Notes: generated by a model not told the origin, from the sequence alone. A DNA stretch of 64,000 nt from Eggerthellaceae bacterium (GCA_009782615.1 WRIS01000004.1:1-64000); one strand, 5' to 3'; positions 16,606 to 26,072 are shown, counted from the stretch's first letter. Translations and numbers: made by a program.

Positions 16606-17106
16606 ATGAGCAACGAAAAACTGACCCACGTCAATGAAAAAGGCGAAGTTCGCATGGTGGACGTCATGCCCAAACCCGACACCGAACGTATGGCTATTGC
16701 CGAGGGCTTCATTGCCATGGCGCCAGCAACCTTGGCTTTAATCAGTGAAGGGAAGGCTGCCAAGGGTGACGTTCTTGCGTGTGCCCGCGTGGCGGGGATT
16801 ATGGCGGCGAAACAAACCTCTTCGCTTATCCCGATGTGTCACCCGTTGAATATCACCAAGGCGCAGGTGGATTGTGCGATTGTTGAAGCAGGTCAGCGTG
16901 CGGACGGTCGGGTCGGTATCCATGTTGGAGCCACTTGTGGTGTCACGGGGAAAACTGGTATCGAAATGGAAGCGCTCACTGCAGCAAGCGTTGCCTGTCT
17001 GACTATCTATGACATGTGTAAGGCGGTGGATCGCGGCATGGAAATCATGGACGTGCGCCTTGTCCGCAAGGTTGGCGGAAAGTCAGGCCTTTGGCAGCGT
17101 GTGTAG
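16606..17106 (+). CDS. moaC: Cyclic pyranopterin monophosphate synthase
   Basis: Converts the MoaA product to cPMP, completing the first stage of molybdenum cofactor synthesis. 166 aa, typical length, with [14 protein letters not shown], the [13 protein letters not shown] active-site segment, [30 protein letters not shown] and VGGKSG. It is transcribed with moaA. A REP-like repeat starts directly at its stop codon. Confidence 0.96.
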   Translation: MSNEKLTHVNEKGEVRMVDVMPKPDTERMAIAEGFIAMAPATLALISEGKAAKGDVLACARVAGIMAAKQTSSLIPMCHPLNITKAQVDCAIVEAGQRADGRVGIHVGATCGVTGKTGIEMEALTAASVACLTIYDMCKAVDRGMEIMDVRLVRKVGGKSGLWQRV

Positions 17107-17140
17107 GGGAAAGATTGCGGGTCGAGCCCGCAATGACGAA
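17106..17140. repeat. REP-like palindromic repeat
   Basis: Second copy of the element at 15402: GATTGCGGG, TCGAG spacer, CCCGCAATGACGAA. GATTGCGGG and CCCGCAATG form the stem. As at 15402 it abuts a stop codon (GTGTAG). Confidence 0.85.
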
Positions 17141-17168
17141 TATGTTGGCAACGCGTGTAAGGGCAGGA

Positions 17169-17196
17169 TTGTGGGCACCTAATACCGTGCTACAAT
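17169..17196 (+). promoter_or_regulatory. Promoter of the yebC-family gene
   Basis: TTGTGG (17169-17174), a 16-bp spacer and TACAAT (17191-17196), about 33 bp before the ATG. Confidence 0.55.
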
Positions 17197-17229
17197 ATCT
17201 CTCGAAATAAAAAGACGAAAGGGCAGCGT

Positions 17230-17988
17230 ATGTCAGGGCACTCAAAATGGGCAACAACAAAACATCGCAAAGCGGCTCAGGACGCCAAGCGTTCGGCGCT
17301 TTTTTCAAAACTATCGCGCAATATTACTGTGGCGGCGAAAGAGGGCGGCGATCCGAATCCAGAAAACAACGCTTCGCTAGCTGCTGCTGTTGAAAAGGCG
17401 AAAAGCTATTCGCTTCCGAAAGACAAAATCAAAACAGCAATCGACAAAGCGTTTGGAAGCGGCAAGGATGCTGCCAACTACGAAACGGTCATCTATGAGG
17501 GCTATGGGCCTGCGGGAGTCGCAGTGTATTGCGAAGCCTTGACCGACAATCGCAACCGTACGGCAGCCGATGTGCGCGCGGCGTTTTCCCATTCGGGAGG
17601 CAACTTAGGCACTTCGGGCTCGGTCGCCTTCCAGTTTGAACGCAAGGGTCAAATCATCATCGAAAAGGCGATTTGTGCCGACGAGGACGAACTCATGTTG
17701 GCAGTTGCGGAAGCAGGCGGGGATGATTACGAAGATGCTGATGAGGAATGGATTGTTTATACCGCATACGCCGACCTTATGGCAGTAAAAAAGGCTCTTG
17801 ACGCAGCTGGTGTCGAAACCAAGGGCGCGGAACTGGTCATGATGCCCACCACGCCCACACAGGTAAGTGTTGTTGACGCGAAAAAGGTCATGCGTCTTAT
17901 CGACAAGTTGGAAGAACTCGAAGATTTACAAAACGTCTATCACACCATGGACATGACCGATGAAATCATAGCGGCGCTTGACGAATAA
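17230..17988 (+). CDS. YebC/PmpR family protein
   Basis: Members are described either as DNA-binding transcription regulators or, more recently, as ribosome-associated factors helping with proline stretches. The 252-aa sequence has the diagnostic start MSGHSKWATTKHRKAAQD, KEGGDPNPENNASLAAAVEKAK, YEGYGPAGVAVYCEALTDNRNRT and FSHSGGNLGTSGSVAFQFER. Length is typical. A translation-related role would suit a genome encoding a poly-proline surface protein (window start), but that link is speculation. The tsaC-type gene begins 23 bp downstream. Confidence 0.94.
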   Translation: MSGHSKWATTKHRKAAQDAKRSALFSKLSRNITVAAKEGGDPNPENNASLAAAVEKAKSYSLPKDKIKTAIDKAFGSGKDAANYETVIYEGYGPAGVAVYCEALTDNRNRTAADVRAAFSHSGGNLGTSGSVAFQFERKGQIIIEKAICADEDELMLAVAEAGGDDYEDADEEWIVYTAYADLMAVKKALDAAGVETKGAELVMMPTTPTQVSVVDAKKVMRLIDKLEELEDLQNVYHTMDMTDEIIAALDE

Positions 17989-18011
17989 GGCGTGAGGTTT
18001 CGTTTCAAGCA

Positions 18012-18632
18012 ATGAACGCTTTAACCGATACACATATCACTTCTGCACTGAACAGCCTTCTTGCTGGCAGCCCCGTCATTTTCCCTACCGATACGGTGTA
18101 TGGAATCGGGGTAGCGGTGGGCAAGGCGAAAACCCCGCAAATCCTCTATGACATCAAAGGGCGCGATCACGGTAGTCCGATTGCGTGGCTGGTTGGCAAC
18201 GTCGATGATTTGACGCGCTACGGGCAAACACCGCCACCGTTTGCGCTCACTTTGGCGCGAGCTTTTTGGCCCGGCCCTTTGACGCTGGTAGTCAAGGCAG
18301 CATCAAGCGTGCCTGAGGCTTTTTGCGCGCCCGACCACACGATTGCTCTTCGTATGCCTGATGACGAAGTTGCTCTTGAGCTCATTCGCCGCGTGGGGTC
18401 TCCTCTTGCCACCTCTTCGGCAAACGTGAGTGGGCAAGAACCGCCCAAAGCTTTTGAGAACATCAGCCAAGAATTGCTTGCAAGACTCAAAGCGTGCGAA
18501 GGCACCTGCCTCAATGATTCTCTGACAAAAAGTGGCATCGCTTCCACGGTGATTGATTGTACGGGAACTTCCCCCGCTATGATTCGCGCGGGCACGCTTT
18601 CAATGAACGACATCGCGCACGTTCTCGTGTAA
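18012..18632 (+). CDS. Threonylcarbamoyl-AMP synthase (Sua5/YrdC/YwlC family)
   Basis: Makes threonylcarbamoyl-AMP from Thr, bicarbonate and ATP for the t6A37 modification of ANN-decoding tRNAs. The 206-aa single-domain protein has the YrdC core: VIFPTDTVYGIGVAV, the KGRDHGSPIAW loop, FWPGPLTLVVKA, HTIALRMPDD and the SPLATSSANVSGQEPP motif. It lacks the extra Sua5 domain. It is close behind the yebC-family gene and may share its transcript. Confidence 0.93.
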   Translation: MNALTDTHITSALNSLLAGSPVIFPTDTVYGIGVAVGKAKTPQILYDIKGRDHGSPIAWLVGNVDDLTRYGQTPPPFALTLARAFWPGPLTLVVKAASSVPEAFCAPDHTIALRMPDDEVALELIRRVGSPLATSSANVSGQEPPKAFENISQELLARLKACEGTCLNDSLTKSGIASTVIDCTGTSPAMIRAGTLSMNDIAHVLV

Positions 18633-18684
18633 AATACTCTGAGACACTGCAAAAGATTGCGAACAGAAGGTGCGAAGGGGGATT

Positions 18685-19674
18685 ATGCGTTCAGACGAAA
18701 GGGTTACACCCGCTACTCCCAGAGTAACCGTCACTAAGCTGGGATTTCTCTCCCAAGACAAAACCACTCAAATCAAGGCGCTCATGTTTTCGCCCGCCAA
18801 CGGCAAAGGGGTCACCCCCAAGGCCATCATCCACCTTGCTCATGGCATGGAAGAACATAGCGGACGCTACACTGATTTCGCCCATCATCTTGCAAGTCAA
18901 GGTTTCGTGGTGTGTGCCGCGGACATGCTCGGACACGGCTTGAGCGTCACCGACTCTGAAAAACTGAGCTGCATACCTGCAAAAAACGGTAAGGAAATCT
19001 TACTCGAAGATGTCCATGAACTGCGAAAAACCATTGCCGCACGCTTTTCACGCCAGACTCCCTATTTCGTTTTCGGGCACTCGATGGGAAGTTTCCTCAT
19101 GCGTGCCTACGTGACGCGTTATGGCGGGGGACTTGCGGGAGCGGTTTTTTGCGGCACGGGCTATCAGTCGGTTCCCTTTTTGCGCGTCAGCAATCTTTTC
19201 TCGAAGCTTCTTGCAAAGCTTAAAGGCGAAGATTACAAAAGTGCCTTGCTCGAAGATTTATGCCTCGGCGCCTATGCCAAAAAAATCGAAAATTCGCGCA
19301 CTGCACTTGACTGGTTGTGTACCGATGACGCGGTCGTTGACGCCTATATCGCCGATTCCTTGTCGGGCAACCCCTTTTCTGCGGGCGGTTATATAACCTT
19401 GACCGACCTCGCCGCGGAAGTGGGAACAAAAGCAAGCGCTAAAAAACTTCCCCAAGACCTTCCGATACTTCTCATTGGCGGTGCCCTTGACCCCGTGGGC
19501 GATGAGGGCAAAGGGGTCAAAAAAGTAGCCAATCTTTTGAAGAATGAGGGCATAAAACACGTGGACGTCATCTTGTATGAAGGGATGCGTCACGAAATAT
19601 TCAATGAACCCGACAAAGAAAAAGTCTACGGTGACCTCGTGGAGTGGTTTGATTCAAGAATCGCTGCGTTATAA
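18685..19674 (+). CDS. Alpha/beta-hydrolase, monoacylglycerol-lipase/lysophospholipase-like
   Basis: A 329-aa serine hydrolase of the hydrolase_4 type. It has HGMEEHSGRY, the DMLGHG loop, the nucleophile elbow GHSMGS (Ser133), the acid in GGALDPVGD and the catalytic His in YEGMRHEIFNE, matching lysophospholipase/monoglyceride lipases. No signal peptide is seen, so it is probably cytoplasmic. It could supply glycerol to the glycerol kinase that follows 81 bp downstream; that is inference. ATG 18685 is chosen because GAAGGGGG lies just upstream; a GTG at 18670 would overlap that ribosome site. Confidence 0.88.
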   Translation: MRSDERVTPATPRVTVTKLGFLSQDKTTQIKALMFSPANGKGVTPKAIIHLAHGMEEHSGRYTDFAHHLASQGFVVCAADMLGHGLSVTDSEKLSCIPAKNGKEILLEDVHELRKTIAARFSRQTPYFVFGHSMGSFLMRAYVTRYGGGLAGAVFCGTGYQSVPFLRVSNLFSKLLAKLKGEDYKSALLEDLCLGAYAKKIENSRTALDWLCTDDAVVDAYIADSLSGNPFSAGGYITLTDLAAEVGTKASAKKLPQDLPILLIGGALDPVGDEGKGVKKVANLLKNEGIKHVDVILYEGMRHEIFNEPDKEKVYGDLVEWFDSRIAAL

Positions 19675-19680
19675 AATAGC

Positions 19681-19716
19681 TGCATTGCAAAATGCATTAC
19701 AGAATGCCTTGCAGAA
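19681..19716. repeat. 12-bp tandem repeat, three copies
   Basis: TGCATTGCAAAA, TGCATTACAGAA, TGCCTTGCAGAA, starting 6 bp after the hydrolase stop codon. Confidence 0.8.
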
Positions 19717-19755
19717 TAGCCGCATCATAAGGAAGGCTAAGAACGGGAACGAGAC

Positions 19756-21291
19756 ATGGCGAAGAAATACATTGTTGCACTTGACCAGGGAACATCTTCC
19801 TCACGGGCAATGCTTATTGATAAAGCAGGAACCATTCGGGGTACGGCACAGCTTTCTTTCAAGCAACACTATCCTGCTCCAGGATGGGTGGAACACGACC
19901 CGCTCGGAATACTTTCTTCTCAATTGGGAGCACTCACCAACCTGCTTATAACCCACGCGGTTGAACCCGACGAAATTGAAAGCATCGGGATTACGAACCA
20001 GCGCGAGACAACTGTGGTATGGAACCGCGAAACGGGCGAGCCTCTCTGCAACGCTATTGTGTGGCAATGTCGCCGAAGCGCCCCTCTTATCGAAAAACTT
20101 TGTGCAGATGAACAGGTGGTAAAGCGCATAGTGCAAACAACGGGTTTGGTGCCCGACGCCTATTTTTCCGCAAGCAAGATAGCGTGGATACTGGACAATA
20201 TTCCCGATGCGCGTGCACTAGCCCAAGCGGGAAAACTTGCGTTCGGCACTATCGACAGCTGGCTTATCTGGGTACTTACGCATGGAAAAGTTCATGCGAC
20301 CGATATCACGAATGCCAGCCGCACCATGCTTTTCAACATCCATAGCGGTAGCTGGGATCCGTGGCTTTGCGAACTGTTCAACATACCGATGTCGATGTTG
20401 CCCGAAGTCAAGCCCTCGTCGGGCTATTTCGGCACGACCGCTCATCCCAATGTTGTCGGGGGGATTCCCATACAAGGGGTGGCAGGAGATCAACAGGCGG
20501 CGCTTTTCGGACAGTGCTGTTTTGAAGCGGGGCAGGCGAAAAACACCTATGGCACGGGTTGCTTTTTATTGATGCACACAGGAAGCGTTGCTTGTACCTC
20601 AACGAACAACCTCGTAACGACAGTGGCAGCATCAGCGCCGAACACCAAGCATATCGAATACGCTCTTGAAGGCAGCGTTTTTATGGCAGGCGCGCTCATT
20701 CAGTGGCTGCGCGACGAATTGGGGCTTATCTCTTCTGCGGCTGAAAGCGAAACCCTTGCCCGCAGCGTAGAGGATACGGCAGGCGTGTATGTGGTTCCTG
20801 CCTTCACAGGGCTGGGCGCGCCTCATTGGGACGCCGCTGCCCGCGGTGCTATTGTGGGGCTTACGCGCGGAGCAGGGCGTGCGCGCATCGTTCGCGGAGC
20901 GCTTGAGTCCCTTGCCTATCAGGTAAATGACCTCATTGATGCGATGCAAACCGATGCCGCCCAACCTATCAGCGTTTTGAATGTTGATGGAGGCGCGGCG
21001 AAAAACGATTTCCTCATGCAGTTCCAAAGCGACATATCTCTTCTGCGTCTCGTGCGTCCCGAAAGCACTGAATCCACTGCGCTCGGTGCGGCGTATCTCG
21101 CAGGACTTTCCACGGGTTTTTGGAAAGATGTAGACGAATTGCGTAGCTTGCGCAGTTCAAGTCGAGAATTTGTTCCTGATATGACGGGCGAAGAACGTAA
21201 GGGCTTGCTTGTGGGATGGGAAGAGGCGCTTAATCGCGTCCGCACAACCGAAGCTTCGCGCAAGCAGGCGCCGCAGAAAGGACGTTCATGA
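19756..21291 (+). CDS. glpK: Glycerol kinase
   Basis: Phosphorylates glycerol to glycerol-3-phosphate with ATP (FGGY kinase family). The 511-aa protein shows the phosphate-binding start YIVALDQGTSSSRAMLID, the GITNQRETTVVWNRETGEP signature, FGTIDSWLIW, PIQGVAGDQQAALFGQ, KNTYGTGCFLLMHTG and NVDGGAAKNDFLMQFQSDI. Length is normal. It overlaps rpiB by 4 nt (ATGA), an unusual pairing of glycerol and pentose metabolism. Confidence 0.97.
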   Translation: MAKKYIVALDQGTSSSRAMLIDKAGTIRGTAQLSFKQHYPAPGWVEHDPLGILSSQLGALTNLLITHAVEPDEIESIGITNQRETTVVWNRETGEPLCNAIVWQCRRSAPLIEKLCADEQVVKRIVQTTGLVPDAYFSASKIAWILDNIPDARALAQAGKLAFGTIDSWLIWVLTHGKVHATDITNASRTMLFNIHSGSWDPWLCELFNIPMSMLPEVKPSSGYFGTTAHPNVVGGIPIQGVAGDQQAALFGQCCFEAGQAKNTYGTGCFLLMHTGSVACTSTNNLVTTVAASAPNTKHIEYALEGSVFMAGALIQWLRDELGLISSAAESETLARSVEDTAGVYVVPAFTGLGAPHWDAAARGAIVGLTRGAGRARIVRGALESLAYQVNDLIDAMQTDAAQPISVLNVDGGAAKNDFLMQFQSDISLLRLVRPESTESTALGAAYLAGLSTGFWKDVDELRSLRSSSREFVPDMTGEERKGLLVGWEEALNRVRTTEASRKQAPQKGRS

Positions 21292-21731
21292 AAATCTCAA
21301 TCGCATCAGACCATGGTGGATTCGAACAAAAGGAACCTTTAAAAACATTCCTTTCCCAAGAGGGTCATGAAGTTATCGACCGTGGGCCCGCAACCGATGA
21401 ACGGGTCGATTACCCCGATTTTGCCGCTTTGGTGGCACACGATGTTGTCCAAAAAGTTGCCGATGTCGGTGTGCTTATTTGTGGAACGGGTATCGGGATG
21501 GCAATAAGCGCCAATAAGCTTGTCGGGATTCGGGCGGCCAACGTAACAACTCCCGACTTCGCGGAGCTGAGTCGCGAGCATAACGACGCCAATGTCATTT
21601 GCCTCTCGGGGCGATTCACCGATTTAGCTACCAATAAAGCGATTCTTGGTGTATTCTTGCATACGAAGTTTGGTGAGGGACGCCATGTGGCGCGCGTTCA
21701 AAAAATCGGTGCTCTTGAGCAAAGTCGGTGA
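21288..21731 (+). CDS. rpiB: Ribose-5-phosphate isomerase B
   Basis: Interconverts ribose-5-phosphate and ribulose-5-phosphate. The 147-aa LacAB/RpiB-fold protein has SDHGGFEQKEPLKTFL, DYPDFA, the active-site loop ICGTGIGMAISANK and REHNDANVICLSGR. It is translationally coupled to glpK by the ATGA overlap. The lipoprotein gene starts 133 bp later. Confidence 0.94.
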   Translation: MKISIASDHGGFEQKEPLKTFLSQEGHEVIDRGPATDERVDYPDFAALVAHDVVQKVADVGVLICGTGIGMAISANKLVGIRAANVTTPDFAELSREHNDANVICLSGRFTDLATNKAILGVFLHTKFGEGRHVARVQKIGALEQSR

Positions 21732-21864
21732 ACAAGCGCGCACAGGCACAAGCTTTACCAGGGGAAATGTGAAAAATAAGAGGATTATTAAGACAAATAC
21801 CGAAGATGCGCAAAGTAGGAGAGCAAAGAAAACGGTATGGGTCAAAAAGACAAGGAGAAATAGG

Positions 21865-22443
21865 ATGGGAATCACAAAGGTAAAAGCGGCACGCAGAATA
21901 GCTCTGGTAGGAGTTCTCGCAATCGCGATGGCTCTGTCTATGGCGCTTACGTCGTGCTCTTCGTTGGCAGAAGAAGTTATTCGCCAAGCAATCACTGAAG
22001 AATTTGACTCAATCAAGAATTTCGAAGGTGCAGCCGTTGACGATATGGTCACCGAGTTTTCTAAAGGCTCCGATTTAGCGCTGATGGGAATTGACGATAG
22101 AGAATTTGTTCAGGCATGGCTTGCTGGTTTTGATTACAGTATTGAAGATGTTACGGTTGAAGGAGACATTGCAACCGTGAAAGCAACCTTGGTGCGCAAA
22201 TCGCTCAATGATGCAAATAAGGCTTTCCAAGCCGATTTTGTGGCCGTTGCTGAAGCTGAAGCAGCCGCAGGCGCAACGCAAGACGAGCTCATGTTAACAG
22301 CGGGCGAAATGCTGATGAAAGCCCTTAACGACACCAAGCCAACGTCCACGAGCCTTGATTTCCAATACGTGAAAAAAGGTAATACCTGGGAACCAACTAA
22401 CGAATCCACCGCTGCTCTGGGCGCTGCCCTTGCAGGTATCTAG
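21865..22443 (+). CDS. Uncharacterised lipoprotein
   Basis: A 192-aa secreted lipoprotein. The N-terminus has a basic start, a hydrophobic run and lipobox LTSC (Cys31). The mature part reads like the DUF5105/DUF4878-type small lipoproteins common in gut actinobacteria and Firmicutes (GIDDREFVQAWLAGFDYSIEDV, VEGDIATVKATL, FQYVKKGNTWEP), but I do not recognise a specific function. AAGGAG precedes ATG 21865; upstream in-frame ATGs would destroy the signal peptide. A terminator-like hairpin follows at 22504-22546. Confidence 0.8.
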   Translation: MGITKVKAARRIALVGVLAIAMALSMALTSCSSLAEEVIRQAITEEFDSIKNFEGAAVDDMVTEFSKGSDLALMGIDDREFVQAWLAGFDYSIEDVTVEGDIATVKATLVRKSLNDANKAFQADFVAVAEAEAAAGATQDELMLTAGEMLMKALNDTKPTSTSLDFQYVKKGNTWEPTNESTAALGAALAGI

Positions 22444-22503
22444 CAGCAAAGGTTTTGTCGTAATTTTTGTAATAATTTAGCTTTCTGCAAAAAGCATTCT
22501 AAG

Positions 22504-22546
22504 AGCGCATCTGTTCATGGTAATTTCCAAGGAGGGTGCGCTTTTT
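22504..22546 (+). terminator. Probable terminator between the lipoprotein gene and glyA
   Basis: AGCGCA (22504-22509) pairs with TGCGCT (22537-22542), followed by four more T. The 27-nt loop is long, so the call is moderate. Confidence 0.5.
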
Positions 22547-22615
22547 GATGAAAACGCAAGGAAGCGCCTCATCACACAAGATTAAATAAGGCGCATGAGA
22601 AAGGGTTACACCACT

Positions 22616-23869
22616 ATGTCATTGCAATTCGTTTCCCAAACCGACCCTGCCGTTGCAGGTGCGATTACGGCGGAATTGGCCCGCCAGCGTTCAAGTATTG
22701 AATTGATTGCTTCGGAAAATTTCACCTCGCGGGCAGTCATGGAAGCCGTTGGTAGCGTGCTCACAAACAAGTACGCCGAAGGCTATCCTGGGAAACGTTA
22801 TTACGGTGGGTGCGAAAAGGTGGATGCCGTAGAAGATTTAGCACGCGATCGTGCGTGTGAGCTTTACGGGAGTGCGTTTGCCAACGTGCAGCCCCATTCT
22901 GGTGCGCAGGCGAATTTTGGTGCCTACACTGCCCTTATCGAATTGGGCGATACGGTTTTGGGCATGAGCCTTGACCAAGGTGGGCATCTTACGCACGGAT
23001 CCCCCGTTAATTTCTCAGGCAAGTACTATCGCTTTGCCGCCTACGGGGTTGATTCGGTGACAGAAACCATCAACTACGACGAAGTTTTGCGCATTGCCAA
23101 AGAGGTTCGTCCTCGTTTGTTGGTGGCGGGTGCTTCGGCATATCCGCGTGCCATCGACTTTGAGCGTCTGGCGAACATCGCGCGTGAGGTTGATGCGAGC
23201 TTCATGGTCGACATGGCACACATTGCAGGACTTGTTGCCACGGGGGCGCACCAAAATCCCGTGCCGTTTGCCGATGTGGTTACCTCAACGAGCCACAAAA
23301 CCCTGCGCGGTCCGCGCGGCGGATTCATTCTTGCCAACGACGAAGAATTGGCGAAAAAGATAGATAAGGCAGTTTTCCCTGGGGCTCAGGGCGGTCCGCT
23401 CATGCATGCGATTGCTGGTAAAGCGGTTGCTTTTGGCGAAGCGCTGCTCCCTGAATACAAAACCTATATCAGCCACGTGGTCGAAAACGCCGCACGCCTG
23501 GGACAAGGTATGGCTGATGGGGGACTGCGTTTGATATCAGGTGGTACTGACAATCATCTGTGTCTGGTGGATTTGACTCCTGCTGATGTAACGGGCAAAG
23601 ATGCCGAGCGGGTTTTGGAAGAAGTTGGGCTGACGGTCAACAAGAACACCATTCCCAATGAGCCACGCTCGCCGTTTGTGACAAGCGGTATTCGGGTGGG
23701 CTCTGCCGCGGCAACAACGAGGGGCTTAAACGCTGATGAATTCTATCAGGTGGGCGAATTGATTGCCGCTGCGGTATTCAACGCAGAAAATGAAACCGTG
23801 CTCAAAGACATTGCCCGTAGGGTGAACGCCATCATTGAGCGTTATCCTCTCTATCCTGAAATGGGCTAA
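22616..23869 (+). CDS. glyA: Serine hydroxymethyltransferase
   Basis: PLP enzyme that interconverts serine and glycine and charges tetrahydrofolate with a one-carbon unit. The 417-aa protein has [46 protein letters not shown], the PLP-lysine motif [14 protein letters not shown] and [20 protein letters not shown] 22616 is preferred because AAAGGG lies 10 nt upstream; ATG 22595 (seven more residues) cannot be excluded. The dCMP deaminase gene follows 16 bp later. Confidence 0.96.
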   Translation: MSLQFVSQTDPAVAGAITAELARQRSSIELIASENFTSRAVMEAVGSVLTNKYAEGYPGKRYYGGCEKVDAVEDLARDRACELYGSAFANVQPHSGAQANFGAYTALIELGDTVLGMSLDQGGHLTHGSPVNFSGKYYRFAAYGVDSVTETINYDEVLRIAKEVRPRLLVAGASAYPRAIDFERLANIAREVDASFMVDMAHIAGLVATGAHQNPVPFADVVTSTSHKTLRGPRGGFILANDEELAKKIDKAVFPGAQGGPLMHAIAGKAVAFGEALLPEYKTYISHVVENAARLGQGMADGGLRLISGGTDNHLCLVDLTPADVTGKDAERVLEEVGLTVNKNTIPNEPRSPFVTSGIRVGSAAATTRGLNADEFYQVGELIAAAVFNAENETVLKDIARRVNAIIERYPLYPEMG

Positions 23870-23885
23870 GGGAACAGGGAAACGG

Positions 23886-24392
23886 ATGAAGGAAAGTGAG
23901 ACCAACATGACACAGGAACGTCCGTCATGGGACGAATACTTCATGAGACTTACCCATGAAGTGGCAACCCGCACCACGTGCTTGCGCCGCGGGGTCGGAG
24001 CCATCATCGTCAAAGACCGCCGCATCTTGGCAACGGGCTACAACGGCGTGCCTACGGGGATTTCTCATTGCAGCGAAGTGGGTTGCTTGCGCCAACAGTT
24101 GGGAGTGCCCTCAGGTCAGCGCCATGAAATATGCCGCGGACTTCATGCGGAACAAAATGCCATCATCCAAGCAGCACGCTATGGCATTGATATTTCAGGC
24201 TCGTCAATCTACATCACCACACAACCCTGTGTCGTCTGTGCGAAGATGATTATCAACGCAGGCATCGGCGAGATTGTGTACGCTGAATCCTACGATGATG
24301 AACTGTCGCTTTCGATGCTGGACGAAGCTGGTATCAAGATGCGCTACTTGGGTGACACGGAAACCAAAGGCGACACGGCAGCCAAAGTCTAG
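23886..24392 (+). CDS. dCMP deaminase (ComEB-type cytidine/deoxycytidylate deaminase)
   Basis: Zinc hydrolase that deaminates dCMP to dUMP, feeding thymidylate synthesis together with the folate unit from glyA upstream. The 168-aa protein has [29 protein letters not shown], an extra cysteine-rich loop ([10 protein letters not shown]), the zinc motif HAEQNAI and [11 protein letters not shown] 23886 has AGGGA at good spacing; ATG 23907 gives the common family start but has a weak ribosome site. Confidence 0.9.
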   Translation: MKESETNMTQERPSWDEYFMRLTHEVATRTTCLRRGVGAIIVKDRRILATGYNGVPTGISHCSEVGCLRQQLGVPSGQRHEICRGLHAEQNAIIQAARYGIDISGSSIYITTQPCVVCAKMIINAGIGEIVYAESYDDELSLSMLDEAGIKMRYLGDTETKGDTAAKV

Positions 24393-24574
24393 AAGCCTTT
24401 GCGCCTCGGCAGTTTTGCGGTTGCGTTTGTTTGCTGTTAATAAGGTTAATAATGCTCATTGACGGATTCTCTCTCAAGTTTTAGAGATTTTTCTGATAAG
24501 CTGAACACATTGAGAAAAAAGTTTGATATTATGCTCACGTTTGTTGTGACAACAGGTTGAAGGGACGCGCAGTT

Positions 24575-24856
24575 TTGGAGGTTTTGGCGGGTGTTTTGGG
24601 TGCGTTAGCCGGTACGGTGGGCTTTCTCCCATTCCTCTTAATGGGCGGGAAACTCCGCACGAAATTCATCGAAGACGGCGCCAAAAAAGCAGGACTCATG
24701 TTCCTTGTTCCTTTGATTTCCTTCATTCTTATGATGGCAATGTTGCTGATGCTTCAGCTGGTACTTCCTCAGTACTTTTTGATAAGCGTACTCATCTGCC
24801 TGGTTGTTTTTCTCGTAGGCACGATAGTAGTCACCTTTAAACAGGTGAAACGGTAA
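24575..24856 (+). CDS. Small membrane protein at the head of the ATP synthase operon (AtpI-like)
   Basis: About 93 aa with three membrane helices (VLAGVLGALAGTVGFLPFLL, AGLMFLVPLISFILMMAMLL, YFLISVLICLVVFLVGTIVV) and a basic end FKQVKR. Position directly before atpB and topology fit AtpI/ATP synthase subunit I, which helps assemble the c-ring; sequence alone does not prove it. Start is uncertain: TTG 24575 has GAAGGGA 9 nt upstream; TTG 24557 is the alternative. No ATG exists in the early part. Confidence 0.6.
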   Translation: MEVLAGVLGALAGTVGFLPFLLMGGKLRTKFIEDGAKKAGLMFLVPLISFILMMAMLLMLQLVLPQYFLISVLICLVVFLVGTIVVTFKQVKR

Positions 24857-24877
24857 GGTTAAAACAGGAGATATTGC

Positions 24878-25663
24878 ATGAACCCTTTTGACGAACTGCA
24901 AACGATGGTCCAACACTTAATCTCTAACGTGGCATCAGGCCCCTTTATCGGCGGCATCACCACGTACACGCCCTACATTTTCCTTATTCTGATACTCGTG
25001 GTGGTCATTGTGTTTGTTGCAAAAAGCCAACTTGCCCTCGTGCCGAAGAATCGTTTTGTGGGTGTGGTTGAATTTTTTGTTGACTTTGCGCAGAACAACA
25101 CGGGATACGGGGTTATGGGCAATGCCGCCAAACAACACATTCCCTTCTTGCTCACGCTGTTTATCTTTATCTTGGTTTCAAACCTTGTCGGCATTATTCC
25201 TGGTTCAAAGGCTGCAACGGGCACGATTGGTACCACGCTTCCGCTTGCTCTTATTTCGTTTGTGTACTTTACCTATCATGGCATTAAAAAGCAGGGTGGA
25301 TGGCATTATCTGAAATCATTTGCGCCTTCAGGGCTTAAGCCCGCACCCCTTGCGTTCGTCTTTTGGTTTTTGGAGTTCTTCTCCATGTTGCTGCGTCTTT
25401 TGACGCTCTCTGTTCGTCTTTTTGCCAATATGTTGGCAGGACATCTTTTGTTAGGTGTGCTCGCCATCATGGTGTATTTGTTCATCCAGCCGATTATTGC
25501 GGGCATTACTGCTGCCAGCGTCGGTTTTTCATTCTTGAGTCTTTTGTGGCTTTTGCTGCTTATCGTGATGTATGCGCTCGAAGTTTTCGTTGCCTGTATT
25601 CAGGCCTACATATTCACGCTGCTTTCCAGCGTGTATGTGTATTTGGCGACTGAAGAGCACTAG
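24878..25663 (+). CDS. atpB: ATP synthase F0 subunit a
   Basis: Membrane subunit that forms the two proton half-channels next to the c-ring. The 261-aa protein has about six hydrophobic helices, NLVGIIPGS in the middle and the essential arginine helix LLTLSVRLFANMLAGHLLLG, with LEVFVACIQAYIFTLL near the end. CAGGAG precedes the ATG. A 148-bp gap with hairpins separates it from atpE. Confidence 0.95.
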   Translation: MNPFDELQTMVQHLISNVASGPFIGGITTYTPYIFLILILVVVIVFVAKSQLALVPKNRFVGVVEFFVDFAQNNTGYGVMGNAAKQHIPFLLTLFIFILVSNLVGIIPGSKAATGTIGTTLPLALISFVYFTYHGIKKQGGWHYLKSFAPSGLKPAPLAFVFWFLEFFSMLLRLLTLSVRLFANMLAGHLLLGVLAIMVYLFIQPIIAGITAASVGFSFLSLLWLLLLIVMYALEVFVACIQAYIFTLLSSVYVYLATEEH

Positions 25664-25675
25664 GTTTGGTAATAG

Positions 25676-25716
25676 GCTGACGTGGCTCCTTATGTTTGAT
25701 TGAGGAACGTGTCAGC
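25676..25716 (+). other. Stem-loop in the atpB-atpE gap
   Basis: GCTGAC and GTCAGC close a larger interrupted hairpin (with TCCT/AGGA inside) just after the atpB stop. No T-run follows, so it is more likely an mRNA stability or processing element than a terminator. Confidence 0.4.
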
Positions 25717-25772
25717 TTGTTGATATTAGTAATGGTTCATGGTGTGGCAAAGGGTCGCGCTATGAAAGGTAA

Positions 25773-25793
25773 GGTCAGAGGAAGGTTCTGACC
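25773..25793 (+). promoter_or_regulatory. Hairpin immediately upstream of the atpE ribosome site
   Basis: GGTCAGA (25773-25779) and TCTGACC (25787-25793) form a perfect 7-bp stem ending 7 nt before AAGGAGG. Subunit c is needed in many copies per complex, and a translational enhancer before atpE is known in E. coli; a similar role here is inference. Confidence 0.45.
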
Positions 25794-25811
25794 CAAAGTT
25801 AAGGAGGAATC

Positions 25812-26027
25812 GTGGTTCTTTCAGGTCTTGGTCTTGGTGCTATCGGATTCGGTCTGGCAGCAATCGGTGGTGGTGTAGGTGTAGGTCTTGCTGGTGCAGG
25901 TGCCATGGGTGCTGTGGCTCGTCAACCCGAATTGTATGGCCGCATCTTTACGCTCTTCATCATGTCTGCTGCTATGTCAGAAGCGTTGGCGCTGCTTGGT
26001 TTCGTCCTTGCATTTATCGCCTCTTAA
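25812..26027 (+). CDS. atpE: ATP synthase F0 subunit c
   Basis: Hairpin proteolipid that forms the rotating c-ring. The 71 aa make two helices: a Gly/Ala-rich first helix (AIGGGVGVGLAGAGAMGA), the polar loop ARQPE (Arg37-Gln38-Pro39) and a second helix with the ion-carrying Glu57 (MSEALALLG). There is no Gln in helix 1 and no Ser/Thr after Glu57, so the sodium signature is absent and proton coupling is likely. It starts at GTG 25812, with AAGGAGG 4-5 nt upstream. Confidence 0.95.
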   Translation: MVLSGLGLGAIGFGLAAIGGGVGVGLAGAGAMGAVARQPELYGRIFTLFIMSAAMSEALALLGFVLAFIAS

Positions 26028-26072
26028 TCGCCTCTAATCGTATAAGAACACGTACATGATGGAGGTGAATAA

